A DNA stretch of 5,562 bases from Bacteroidia bacterium. Lineage in GTDB: Bacteria > Bacteroidota > Bacteroidia > Bacteroidales > CAJPTX01. Below the pieces are notes generated by a model. That model ran no database searches. It saw nothing but the letters and a program-made list of their open reading frames with translations, and was not told the origin of the DNA. Position numbers and translations under genes: made by a program. Of this stretch, positions 1 to 5,562 are shown piece by piece (position 1 is the first letter of the stretch; every line of letters begins with the position of its first letter). Location: positions 1 to 5,562 of the forward strand of contig CAJPTS010000128.1 of the NCBI GenBank assembly GCA_905373625.1, read 5' to 3'.

Positions 1-1
1 C

Positions 2-1198
2 AAGGTAAAGGTTACTTCAGATAAAGGTTGTATTGCTGAAGCTGAAGAAGTGAAATTACTTTACAAGGTTGAATTTACCTTACTCCCAGTGTTGAATGAG
101 ACCTTATCTTCGTTCTGTGTTAAGAATGGAGTCGCTACTTCCGAATATATTGTTAAAGTGAAAGTCACGGTAGAAAAGGCTGATGAGCCAATTCCTGCTG
201 GAACTGATCTCAAGTTCACGTATCGAGTAACGAATGCTAGTGTCTTAGTGACGGAAAAAACTGAGACGCTTACAACGCAAGAGGATCTTACAGTGGGCAA
301 GATCTTAGAATACACATTCACCCAGCCTGTAAGTATGCCTAGAGGTACAAATAAGATAGAATTAACCTATTCGTTTGAATACTTCGGAAAGCCTATTCCA
401 GGCGTTTCTAGCATTACCGAGCTCCGCTATGTGGAAGGACCTGCTATTACCATTAATCCCCGCTATGAGGATAATAAGCCAGTTACGCTGCAACCAATAG
501 TAACGGGCGGAACTGCTCCCTACAAGTATACTTGGAATGGACAAGAAGCTGGAAGTACCTATGAAGTTGAAGGTGGAATGATGACAATCATTGTAACAGA
601 TGTAAATGGTTGTTCCGACGAAGCTACGACCGAGGTACTTGTTTACCATACTCTCTCGGTAGAGAAGGCGGGTGAAGGAGATCTGCGTATACAGATGTAC
701 AAGGACGACGGTGTGCAGCTTGAAACGCCTCTCCTGAACAATGGAGATAGGATTTATCACGGTAGAAAGATGCGTATTTTTGCTATTCCAAGCAGTGCCA
801 AGAAGGCTATTTTGGAATACCTGATTGTCAATGAACAGAAAATCCCTGTAGATAAGACGGGCAAAGAGTACATAATGGAAAAGATCTCTGGGAACGTGAA
901 GGTGGAAGTCCGCTTTAAGTCCGAACAAAACGTTAATCCTGGAGCTGTAGAAGATCCTCGCTTGGCGGAAGTGCTTTGCGTTTCTCCTGTAGCCTCGCAC
1001 CTGTTTATCTTGCATACAGAGTCTGTAGTTGCTTATGATGTACTGAGTATTACAGGTGTGAAAGTAGCTTCGGGTAAGAATACTGCTGGTGCAGACCAGA
1101 TTGTTCTTGATGCCTCAGCTTTGCGCCCAGCTGTCTACATCGTACGCGTATACTCTGACACGGGAGCGGTACGTACTCTCAAGGTGGTGAAGGAATAA
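2..1198 (+). CDS. T9SS-secreted beta-rich surface protein with SprB-like repeat, 3' part
   Basis: This is the last 398 codons of a gene that is open to the left window edge. The reading frame runs upstream of the GTG at 50 without a stop, so that GTG is not a credible start. Numbering from position 2: residues 1-20 look like the end of one repeat (a D-x-GC-x-x-E-A pattern). Residues about 45-150 are alternating beta-strand sequence I cannot assign. Residues 167-205 are an SprB-like repeat (GGTAPYKYTWNG, then VTDVNGCS). Residues about 219-306 resemble the beta-rich repeat domains common in Bacteroidales surface proteins (NGD, then IPSSA, then NEQKIPV). The last 75 or so residues are a T9SS type A sorting domain (YDVLSITGVKVASG, then LDASALRPAVYIVRVYSD, then TLKVVKE). 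By family knowledge the protein is exported by Sec, then taken across the outer membrane by T9SS with cleavage of this tail. Its function is unknown; adhesion or motility is possible because SprB-type repeats occur in adhesins. Confidence 0.85.
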   Translation, partial: KVKVTSDKGCIAEAEEVKLLYKVEFTLLPVLNETLSSFCVKNGVATSEYIVKVKVTVEKADEPIPAGTDLKFTYRVTNASVLVTEKTETLTTQEDLTVGKILEYTFTQPVSMPRGTNKIELTYSFEYFGKPIPGVSSITELRYVEGPAITINPRYEDNKPVTLQPIVTGGTAPYKYTWNGQEAGSTYEVEGGMMTIIVTDVNGCSDEATTEVLVYHTLSVEKAGEGDLRIQMYKDDGVQLETPLLNNGDRIYHGRKMRIFAIPSSAKKAILEYLIVNEQKIPVDKTGKEYIMEKISGNVKVEVRFKSEQNVNPGAVEDPRLAEVLCVSPVASHLFILHTESVVAYDVLSITGVKVASGKNTAGADQIVLDASALRPAVYIVRVYSDTGAVRTLKVVKE

Positions 1199-1209
1199 CC
1201 CCGTACCAT

Positions 1210-1272
1210 AGAATTGGAAATAAGGGAAGCTATTATGGCTTCCCTTTTTTTGTCCCTGAAATTTCCAATTCT
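1210..1272. repeat. 12-bp inverted repeat enclosing the terminator
   Basis: AGAATTGGAAAT at 1210-1221 and ATTTCCAATTCT at 1261-1272 are exact reverse complements. They flank the terminator hairpin, whose 5' arm begins at the very next base (1222). On the 3' side 14 unpaired bases (1247-1260, including the T tract) lie between the inner and outer stems. The transcript could therefore fold as a nested hairpin, or the outer arms may be a remnant of a palindromic element. The arms are AT-rich and do not resemble insertion sequence ends I know. Confidence 0.75.
1222..1251 (+). terminator. Intrinsic terminator of the surface protein gene
   Basis: A perfect 9-bp stem (AAGGGAAGC at 1222-1230 with GCTTCCCTT at 1238-1246) closes a 7-nt loop and runs into seven T residues (1245-1251). 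It starts 23 nt after the stop codon at 1198. This is a textbook rho-independent terminator for + strand transcription, and it separates the surface gene from the transketolase operon. No minus-strand gene is nearby, so a bidirectional role is unlikely. Confidence 0.9.
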
Positions 1273-1290
1273 CACATTTCGTACCTTTTT

Positions 1291-1301
1291 TGCAAATTGC
1301 A
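1291..1301. repeat. Short palindrome just upstream of the promoter
   Basis: TGCAA-A-TTGCA is a perfect 5-bp inverted repeat around a single central base. It ends 2 nt before the proposed -33 element at 1304. The position would suit an operator or activator site for the transketolase operon, but 5-bp arms in AT-rich DNA also arise by chance. No regulator can be named from the sequence. Confidence 0.35.
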
Positions 1302-1303
1302 TC

Positions 1304-1336
1304 TTTGATTCTTACTTTCATTTTTGCGTATCTTTG
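1304..1336 (+). promoter_or_regulatory. Bacteroidota-type promoter of the transketolase operon
   Basis: TTTG at 1304-1307 and TATCTTTG at 1329-1336 match the -33 (TTTG) and -7 (TAnnTTTG) elements known for the Bacteroidota primary sigma factor. The spacing is 21 nt, within the usual range. Transcription would begin around 1341-1345, giving a leader of only about 11-15 nt before the ATG at 1356. That leader contains no Shine-Dalgarno motif, which is common for first genes in this phylum. The promoter also argues against the longer in-frame TTG start at 1290, which would lie upstream of the transcription start. Confidence 0.75.
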
Positions 1337-1355
1337 TTGCCTAATCTGGTCGAAT

Positions 1356-2234
1356 ATGAAGACTGATATCCATTATTTAGAATCTCTTGCTCAGCAGGTA
1401 CGACGCGATGCCTTACGTATGATTCATGCGGCTAAGAGTGGTCACCCTGGAGGGGCTTTAAGTGCTACTGATTATTTGGTCGCGCTTTATTTCCATAAGT
1501 TGCGAAGCGCAGACACTTTTGCCATGGAGGGGAGTGGCGAAGATCTTTTCTTTCTCTCTAATGGTCATATTTCCGCTGCGTGGTACAGCGTATTGGCGCG
1601 TTTTTATCATCTTCGTGCCCCACAAAAATATTTCCACGATCTTTCTATACTTCAAACCTTCCGCCTCTATAATTCTCCGTTGCAAGGGCATCCTACGCCT
1701 GTTGAAAAGTTCCCTGGAATACGCGTTGCTTCTGGCTCACTGGGGCAGGGGCTTTCTGTTGCTATAGGAGCAGCTATGGCCAAGAAAATGGAGAATGATG
1801 ATAAACTCGTTTATGTTCTTATGGGGGACGGAGAGTTACAAGAAGGTCAGATTTGGGAGGCGGCACTCTTTGCTGCGGCCAAGAAAGTAAATAACCTCAT
1901 CGCTGCAGTAGATTGGAACGATCAGCAGATTGATGGCTCTGTGCATGACGTAAGTGACTTAGGTGATCTCGCTGCTAAATGGCGCGCTTTTGGTTGGAAT
2001 GTAGTGGTTACAGAAGGCAATAAGATGTCTGAAGTAATAAAAGCGCTTGACGAAGCTGAAGCTTTGGCTAAAGATGGCAATAAACCTACCGTTATACTCC
2101 TGAAAACACACATGGGTGCTGGGGTTGATTTCATGTACGACAAATGCGATTGGCACGGTAAAGCGCCAAATGACGAACAATTAGCCGCTGCACTTGTACA
2201 ATTAGGTGGAGAGAAACTCCCCGAAGATTTTTAG
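1356..2234 (+). CDS. tkt: Transketolase, N-terminal (thiamine diphosphate-binding) subunit
   Basis: A 292-residue protein corresponding to the first half of a classical transketolase of about 660 residues. With the downstream C-terminal subunit it should form the cytosolic enzyme that moves two-carbon ketol units between sugar phosphates in the non-oxidative pentose phosphate pathway. Visible motifs: SGHPGG (28-33, with His30), LSNGH (67-71), QGHP (110-113), GSLGQG (127-132), and the cofactor motif GDGELQEGQIWEA (157-169) ending at Asn188 in VDWNDQQIDG. The WHGKAPNDEQ block (266-275) is typical of the end of this subunit. The ATG at 1356 is chosen because homology begins just after it (LAQQVRRDALRMIHAAKSGHPGG) and the promoter lies directly upstream. 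An in-frame TTG at 1290 would add 22 hydrophobic residues and is rejected. Split transketolases are ordinary in Bacteroidota; the unusual point is that the two halves are not adjacent. Confidence 0.95.
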   Translation: MKTDIHYLESLAQQVRRDALRMIHAAKSGHPGGALSATDYLVALYFHKLRSADTFAMEGSGEDLFFLSNGHISAAWYSVLARFYHLRAPQKYFHDLSILQTFRLYNSPLQGHPTPVEKFPGIRVASGSLGQGLSVAIGAAMAKKMENDDKLVYVLMGDGELQEGQIWEAALFAAAKKVNNLIAAVDWNDQQIDGSVHDVSDLGDLAAKWRAFGWNVVVTEGNKMSEVIKALDEAEALAKDGNKPTVILLKTHMGAGVDFMYDKCDWHGKAPNDEQLAAALVQLGGEKLPEDF

Positions 2235-2240
2235 AGAAAA

Positions 2241-2246
2241 GAGGTG
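2241..2246 (+). promoter_or_regulatory. Shine-Dalgarno site of the MgsA-like gene
   Basis: GAGGTG lies 5 nt before the ATG at 2252, in the 17-nt gap after the transketolase N-subunit stop. It is a good complement to the 16S rRNA tail and fixes the start of the MgsA-like gene. It contrasts with the SD-free leader of the first gene in the operon. Confidence 0.7.
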
Positions 2247-2251
2247 TTACA

Positions 2252-2662
2252 ATGAAAAACATTGTTGTTATAGCTCACGACGCCAAGAAAGCTGAACTGG
2301 TTCAGTTTTTACAAGAACGTCTGGATTGGATTCAAGGAGTTAACTTAATTGCTACTGGGCGCACTGCCGAATTTATTGAAGCGCACGGACTTAAATGCGT
2401 ACATCTTAGCCCAGGTCAGTCGGGCGGCTACATACAAATAACCGAGATGATCCAACGACACGAAGTAGACATTGTCATCTTCCTGCGCGATCATAAAGTT
2501 GTTCAGCAGCATCACGAGGATATACGCCGACTCCTAGAATCTTGCAATGTGCACAATATCCCGCTTGCTACGAACCGTGCCTCTGCCGAATTACTCATAC
2601 TTGGCTTAATACGTAAGGAGGCGACCGAACGACTCAAACAAAAAGAGGAGGAGAACAAATAA
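2252..2662 (+). CDS. Methylglyoxal synthase (MgsA)-family protein with the catalytic Asp replaced
   Basis: A 136-residue single-domain protein of the MGS-like fold, shorter than E. coli MgsA (152 residues). MgsA converts dihydroxyacetone phosphate to methylglyoxal and phosphate. Aligned by eye to E. coli MgsA as recalled, it keeps His9-Asp10 (His19-Asp20), the ATGRT phosphate loop (34-38), Asp80 (Asp91), His87 (His98), Asp90 (Asp101) and the NIPLATN block (102-108). The SGPxGGDQQ motif with the catalytic base Asp71 is instead SPGQSGGYIQ (53-62), with Tyr60 at the Asp position and one extra residue in the loop. No acidic residue is close by; Glu64 is four positions on. The tail (122-136) is rich in Lys and Glu and probably helical. 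The ATG has a good ribosome site, and the stop codon overlaps the next gene's start. Phosphate-ligand binding seems kept while the usual catalysis looks lost or changed. A regulatory or structural role with transketolase is inferred. It is not the MGS domain of PurH or CarB, since the MgsA-specific residues are present. Confidence 0.85.
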   Translation: MKNIVVIAHDAKKAELVQFLQERLDWIQGVNLIATGRTAEFIEAHGLKCVHLSPGQSGGYIQITEMIQRHEVDIVIFLRDHKVVQQHHEDIRRLLESCNVHNIPLATNRASAELLILGLIRKEATERLKQKEEENK

Positions 2663-2664
2663 TG
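2646..2664 (+). promoter_or_regulatory. Strong ribosome site and TAATG coupling junction
   Basis: AGGAGG at 2646-2651 lies 10 nt before the ATG at 2662, and the preceding gene's TAA (2660-2662) shares one base with that ATG. This permits translational coupling, in which ribosomes ending the MgsA-like gene restart on the transketolase C-subunit. It would tie the amounts of the two proteins together. The purine-rich stretch also encodes the Lys/Glu tail of the MgsA-like protein. Confidence 0.8.
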
Positions 2665-3621
2665 AATAATTATCCGCTCCTCGGAAATAAAGACACTCGC
2701 TCTGGTTTCGGCGAAGGACTCCTCCGTCTCGGAAGGACGAATCCGCGTGTAGTAGCCCTTTGTGCTGACCTGAAGGGCTCTTTGAAAATGGATGCCTTTA
2801 TTAAAGAGCACCCAGAGCGGTATATTGAGTGCGGTATCGCCGAAGCTAATATGATCGGCGTGGCAGCAGGACTCGCCACTGCTGGGTACATTCCCTTTGC
2901 GGGCACGTTTGCGGCTTTTGCTACGGGTAGGGTCTACGATCAGATCCGTCAGGTTGTGGCATATTCTGATAAAAATGTAAAGATCGCTGCATCTCACGCT
3001 GGGCTTACTTTGGGAGAAGATGGCGCTACGCACCAAATTCTAGAAGATGTAGGCATGATGCGTATGCTGCCAAATATGACGGTACTTGTGCCTTGCGATT
3101 ATAATCAGACCATACAAGCCACTCTTGCAGCTGCTGCACTTGACGGTCCTGTCTATTTGCGCTTTGGGCGTCCTTCTGTACCTATCTTTATTCCTGAGGA
3201 TATGAAGTTCGAGATCGGTAAAGCGCAGCAACTTACCGAGGGTACAGACGTAACCATAGTTGCCATGGGGCATCTCGTGTGGTCGGCACTGGAAGCAGCG
3301 CATGCGCTACACGAAGAGGGCATAAGTGTGCGTGTGCTTAATATGCATACCGTTAAGCCTTTAGATTCTGCTGCTATTCTCGCAGCAGCTCACGAGACGG
3401 GCGCAATTGTTACTGCTGAAGAACATATGCTAAACGGTGGATTGGGAGAAGCTGTTTCGAGCGTTGTAAGCTTAAACAAGCCCGTACCCATTGAATTTGT
3501 CGGCGTTAATGACCAGTTCGGACAGAGTGGACTCCCCATGCAACTCATGGAAGAGTATCATTTGAGCACGAAGGATATCATTGCGGCTTGTCACAAGGTT
3601 ATACAAAGAAAGCTATCATAG
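2662..3621 (+). CDS. tkt: Transketolase, C-terminal (pyrimidine-binding) subunit
   Basis: A 319-residue protein equal to the middle (Pyr) and C-terminal domains of transketolase; it completes the active site with the N-terminal subunit. The start of the family is intact (KDTRSGFGEGLLRLG, 10-24). Other motifs are ADLKGSLKMDAF (35-46), GIAEANM (58-64) with the conserved cofactor-activating Glu61, GRVYDQIRQ (89-97), SHAGLTLGEDGATHQ (111-125) and YLRFGRP (165-171). The C-terminal domain follows with NMHTVKPLD (227-235) and EEHMLNGGLGEAV (253-265). The same architecture occurs in DXS and in pyruvate dehydrogenase E1 beta, but the KDTRSGFG start and the partner N-subunit favour transketolase. The ATG at 2662 is fixed by AGGAGG and by the homology start. 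No truncation or frameshift is seen, and length is normal for the split form. Confidence 0.95.
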   Translation: MNNYPLLGNKDTRSGFGEGLLRLGRTNPRVVALCADLKGSLKMDAFIKEHPERYIECGIAEANMIGVAAGLATAGYIPFAGTFAAFATGRVYDQIRQVVAYSDKNVKIAASHAGLTLGEDGATHQILEDVGMMRMLPNMTVLVPCDYNQTIQATLAAAALDGPVYLRFGRPSVPIFIPEDMKFEIGKAQQLTEGTDVTIVAMGHLVWSALEAAHALHEEGISVRVLNMHTVKPLDSAAILAAAHETGAIVTAEEHMLNGGLGEAVSSVVSLNKPVPIEFVGVNDQFGQSGLPMQLMEEYHLSTKDIIAACHKVIQRKLS

Positions 3622-3633
3622 GCGCATCGTCTC

Positions 3634-3798
3634 ATGCCTGGCGAAGAAGAAAAACCACAGAAGATTGACGACGAGCAGGACGAGAAGGTCGCTGCCAAGT
3701 ACGTCGTTCTTAATCTACTCAAATGGGTTGGTGGTTTTATTCTTTTGGTTCTCTTGTGCTATTTATTTCTCTATTTGTCTGAGCGTTTCTTTACTTAA
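3634..3798 (+). CDS. Small single-pass membrane protein, 54 residues, unknown function
   Basis: The frame opens with ATG at 3634, 12 nt after the transketolase C-subunit stop, and ends at TAA 3796-3798, 17 nt before lepA. Residues 1-20 are strongly charged (MPGEEEKPQK, then IDDEQDEK). Residues about 28-49 form one hydrophobic segment (LLKWVGGFILLVLLCYLFLY), followed by a short SERFFT tail. There is no signal peptidase or lipoprotein site, so it is probably an inner-membrane anchor with one end exposed on each side; the orientation is unclear. The charged-then-hydrophobic pattern and neat fit between two real genes argue that it is coding. No clear Shine-Dalgarno site precedes it, so it may be translated by read-on from the upstream gene. 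I do not recognise a family. Confidence 0.65.
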   Translation: MPGEEEKPQKIDDEQDEKVAAKYVVLNLLKWVGGFILLVLLCYLFLYLSERFFT

Positions 3799-3815
3799 AC
3801 ATTTTCGGAGTGTAG

Positions 3816-5562
3816 ATGGATCTTATTCGTAACTTTTGCATTATTGCGCACATTGATCACGGGAAGAGTACTCTGGCTGACCGTATGATTGATATCACAA
3901 ATGCGGTAAGTGAGCGCGACCGTCAAGCACAAGTCCTTGATGACATGGAGCTTGAACGCGAGAAGGGAATTACGATTAAGAGTCATGCCATCCGCATGGA
4001 CTATAACTACAATGGCAAACACTACCTACTTAATCTGATTGATACCCCTGGGCACGTGGACTTCTCTTACGAAGTAAGCCGTGCTATTGCCTCCTGTGAG
4101 GGGGCGCTCCTTGTCGTAGATGCCTCACAAGGCATACAAGCGCAAACCATCTCGAATCTTTATTTGGCACTAGAGCATGATTTGGAAATCATCCCTGTCC
4201 TTAACAAGATCGATATGGAGTCAGCTAAGGTTGACGAGGTCTCTGATCAGATTGTAGAACTCCTTGGTTGTAAAAAGGAAGAAATTCTTGCCGTCAGTGC
4301 TAAAACTGGCGAGGGGGTTGAAAAGGTTCTTCAAGCTATTTTGGAACGAATTCCAGCGCCACAGGGAGACCCCAATGCTCCACTACAGGCGTTGGTATTT
4401 GATTCGGTCTTTAACTCCTTCCGTGGCATCATTGCATACTTTCGTGTCTACAACGGAACGCTTCGTACGGGAGATCGTGTTAAGTTTGTAAACTCAGGAC
4501 AAGCTTATGATGCTGACGAGATCGGTGCACTACGTCTCGATTTATCTCCTGAACCTGAGATCGCTGCGGGCAATGTTGGTTATATAATATCAGGTATTAA
4601 AACCTCTAGTGAGGTTCGAGTGGGCGATACCATTACTCATGTGGAGCGACCGTGTGATAAAGCCATTGCGGGCTTCGAAGATGTCAAGCCTATGGTCTTC
4701 GCGGGCGTCTACCCCGTTTCTACTGATGAGTATGATGATTTGCGCTCTTCGTTAGAAAAGCTTAAGCTTAATGATGCCTCTTTGACCTATGAGCCTGAGA
4801 GTTCTCTTGCGCTCGGATTTGGCTTCCGTTGCGGCTTTTTAGGGCTATTGCACCTTGAAATTGTCCAAGAGCGTCTCTTCCGTGAGTTCGACATGGACGT
4901 TATTACCACCGTACCCAACGTAAGTTATAGAGTTTATACCACCCGTGGCGAAACGCTGGAGGTACACAACCCGAGTGGGCTTCCTGAAGTTACGCTTATT
5001 GATCATATAGATGAACCAACCATCGCGGCGCAGATTATTACAAATACAGAATCGTTGGGTGTGGTCATTAAGTTGTGCATCGACAAAAGAGGTACGCTTA
5101 AGAATCAGGTCTTCTTAACTTCTGATCGTGTCGAGTTGAATTTTGAGATGCCGCTTAGTGAGATAGTGTTTGACTTTTATGACAAATTAAAGTCCATCTC
5201 GCGCGGTTACGCCTCCTTTGATTATCATTTAATTGGTTTTCAAGAAGCTACCCTTGTTCGCCTAGATATCTTATTGAATGGAGAAAAGGTGGACGCTCTT
5301 TCTTCGCTCATTCATAGAGATTACGCCTACAGTTTTGGGCGTCGGATGTGTGAGAAACTAAAGGAACTCATTCCTCGCCAACAGTTTGATATTGCTATTC
5401 AGGCTGCGATAGGTGCAAAGATTATTGCCCGAGAAACGGTAAAAGCTGTGCGAAAAGACGTGACAGCAAAATGTTATGGTGGCGATATTACCCGTAAGCG
5501 TAAGCTTCTCGAAAAACAGAAAAAGGGGAAAAAGCGTATGCGGCAGGTAGGCAATGTAGAGG
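3816..5562 (+). CDS. lepA: Elongation factor 4 (LepA), 3' end cut by window
   Basis: 582 codons are present with no stop or frameshift, then one base of the next codon. The family is usually about 595-600 residues, so roughly 11-17 are missing. LepA is a ribosome-bound translational GTPase that acts on stalled or mistranslocated ribosomes and is linked to 30S biogenesis. GTPase motifs: AHIDHGKST (11-19, G1), EREKGITIKS (47-56, switch I), DTPGH (76-80, with catalytic His80), NKID (130-133) and SAK (161-163). The barrel domain II follows, then the LepA/EF-G-type motif GFGFRCGFLGLLHLE (334-348). The LepA-specific basic tail begins AKCYGGDITRKRK (551-563) and continues KLLEKQKKGKKRM. The ATG at 3816 has GGAG at 3807-3810, 5 nt upstream, and homology starts immediately (IRNFCIIAHIDHGKST). 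It may be co-transcribed with the transketolase genes, as no terminator intervenes. Confidence 0.97.
   Translation, partial: MDLIRNFCIIAHIDHGKSTLADRMIDITNAVSERDRQAQVLDDMELEREKGITIKSHAIRMDYNYNGKHYLLNLIDTPGHVDFSYEVSRAIASCEGALLVVDASQGIQAQTISNLYLALEHDLEIIPVLNKIDMESAKVDEVSDQIVELLGCKKEEILAVSAKTGEGVEKVLQAILERIPAPQGDPNAPLQALVFDSVFNSFRGIIAYFRVYNGTLRTGDRVKFVNSGQAYDADEIGALRLDLSPEPEIAAGNVGYIISGIKTSSEVRVGDTITHVERPCDKAIAGFEDVKPMVFAGVYPVSTDEYDDLRSSLEKLKLNDASLTYEPESSLALGFGFRCGFLGLLHLEIVQERLFREFDMDVITTVPNVSYRVYTTRGETLEVHNPSGLPEVTLIDHIDEPTIAAQIITNTESLGVVIKLCIDKRGTLKNQVFLTSDRVELNFEMPLSEIVFDFYDKLKSISRGYASFDYHLIGFQEATLVRLDILLNGEKVDALSSLIHRDYAYSFGRRMCEKLKELIPRQQFDIAIQAAIGAKIIARETVKAVRKDVTAKCYGGDITRKRKLLEKQKKGKKRMRQVGNVE

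Noticed and set aside
50..52. GTG as the true start of the surface protein
   Set aside because: The same frame is open through position 2 with repeat-like sequence (D-x-GC pattern), there is no signal peptide after the GTG, and no ribosome site suits it.
362..1015. Long open frame of 217 codons on the minus strand
   Set aside because: It lies wholly within the surface-protein gene, shows no recognisable domain, and the + strand frame has clear SprB-like and sorting-domain motifs.
1290..1355. In-frame TTG extension adding 22 hydrophobic residues to the transketolase N-subunit (possible signal peptide)
   Set aside because: The extension overlaps the promoter and the -7 element, and family homology begins after the ATG at 1356. 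A cytosolic sugar-phosphate enzyme needs no export signal.
2103..2135. Met in place of the Lys seen in the KTHKGxG motif of long transketolases (KTHMGAG here)
   Set aside because: As recalled, split Bacteroidota transketolases also carry Met at this place (TEMGxG), so it is a family trait and not a lesion.
3744..3777. Possible lepA promoter: TTTG at 3744-3747 and TCTATTTG at 3770-3777
   Set aside because: The -7 element misses the A of TAnnTTTG, the spacing (22 nt) is slightly long, and the T-rich DNA is explained by the codons of the transmembrane segment.
1..5562. CRISPR arrays, tRNA or rRNA genes, insertion sequences, phage genes
   Set aside because: No regularly spaced direct repeats, cloverleaf-like or rRNA stretches, transposase motifs or phage-like proteins were seen on either strand.

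Overview
The window looks like chromosomal DNA from a member of the Bacteroidota. Three things support this. The first gene ends in a type IX secretion (T9SS) C-terminal sorting domain and carries an SprB-like repeat. The only clear promoter has the Bacteroidota form (TTTG, then TAnnTTTG). Transketolase is encoded as two separate subunits whose sequences resemble, from memory, the split transketolase of Flavobacteriia and relatives. I cannot place it below phylum or class with confidence.

Layout, all on the + strand. (1) Positions 2-1198: the 3' part of a secreted or cell-surface beta-rich protein whose start lies upstream of the window. (2) Positions 1199-1355: the only sizeable intergenic gap. 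It holds a strong intrinsic terminator nested inside a 12-bp inverted repeat, a small palindrome, and the promoter of the next operon. (3) Positions 1356-3621: transketolase N-terminal subunit, then a small methylglyoxal synthase (MgsA)-family protein, then transketolase C-terminal subunit, tightly packed and ending in a TAATG stop/start overlap. (4) Positions 3634-3798: a 54-residue single-pass membrane protein. (5) Positions 3816-5562: lepA (elongation factor 4), cut by the window end about a dozen codons before its expected stop. No terminator is visible between 1356 and 5562, so everything after the promoter could be one transcript.

The part most worth attention is the MgsA-like gene between the two halves of transketolase. 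It keeps the phosphate-binding residues and most active-site residues of MgsA. However, the position of the catalytic base (E. coli Asp71) is a tyrosine, and the glycine-rich loop before it is one residue longer. Placement, coupled translation and the altered residue together suggest a triose- or sugar-phosphate-sensing partner of transketolase rather than an ordinary methylglyoxal synthase. That role is inference. The rest (surface protein, split transketolase, lepA) is ordinary for the phylum.
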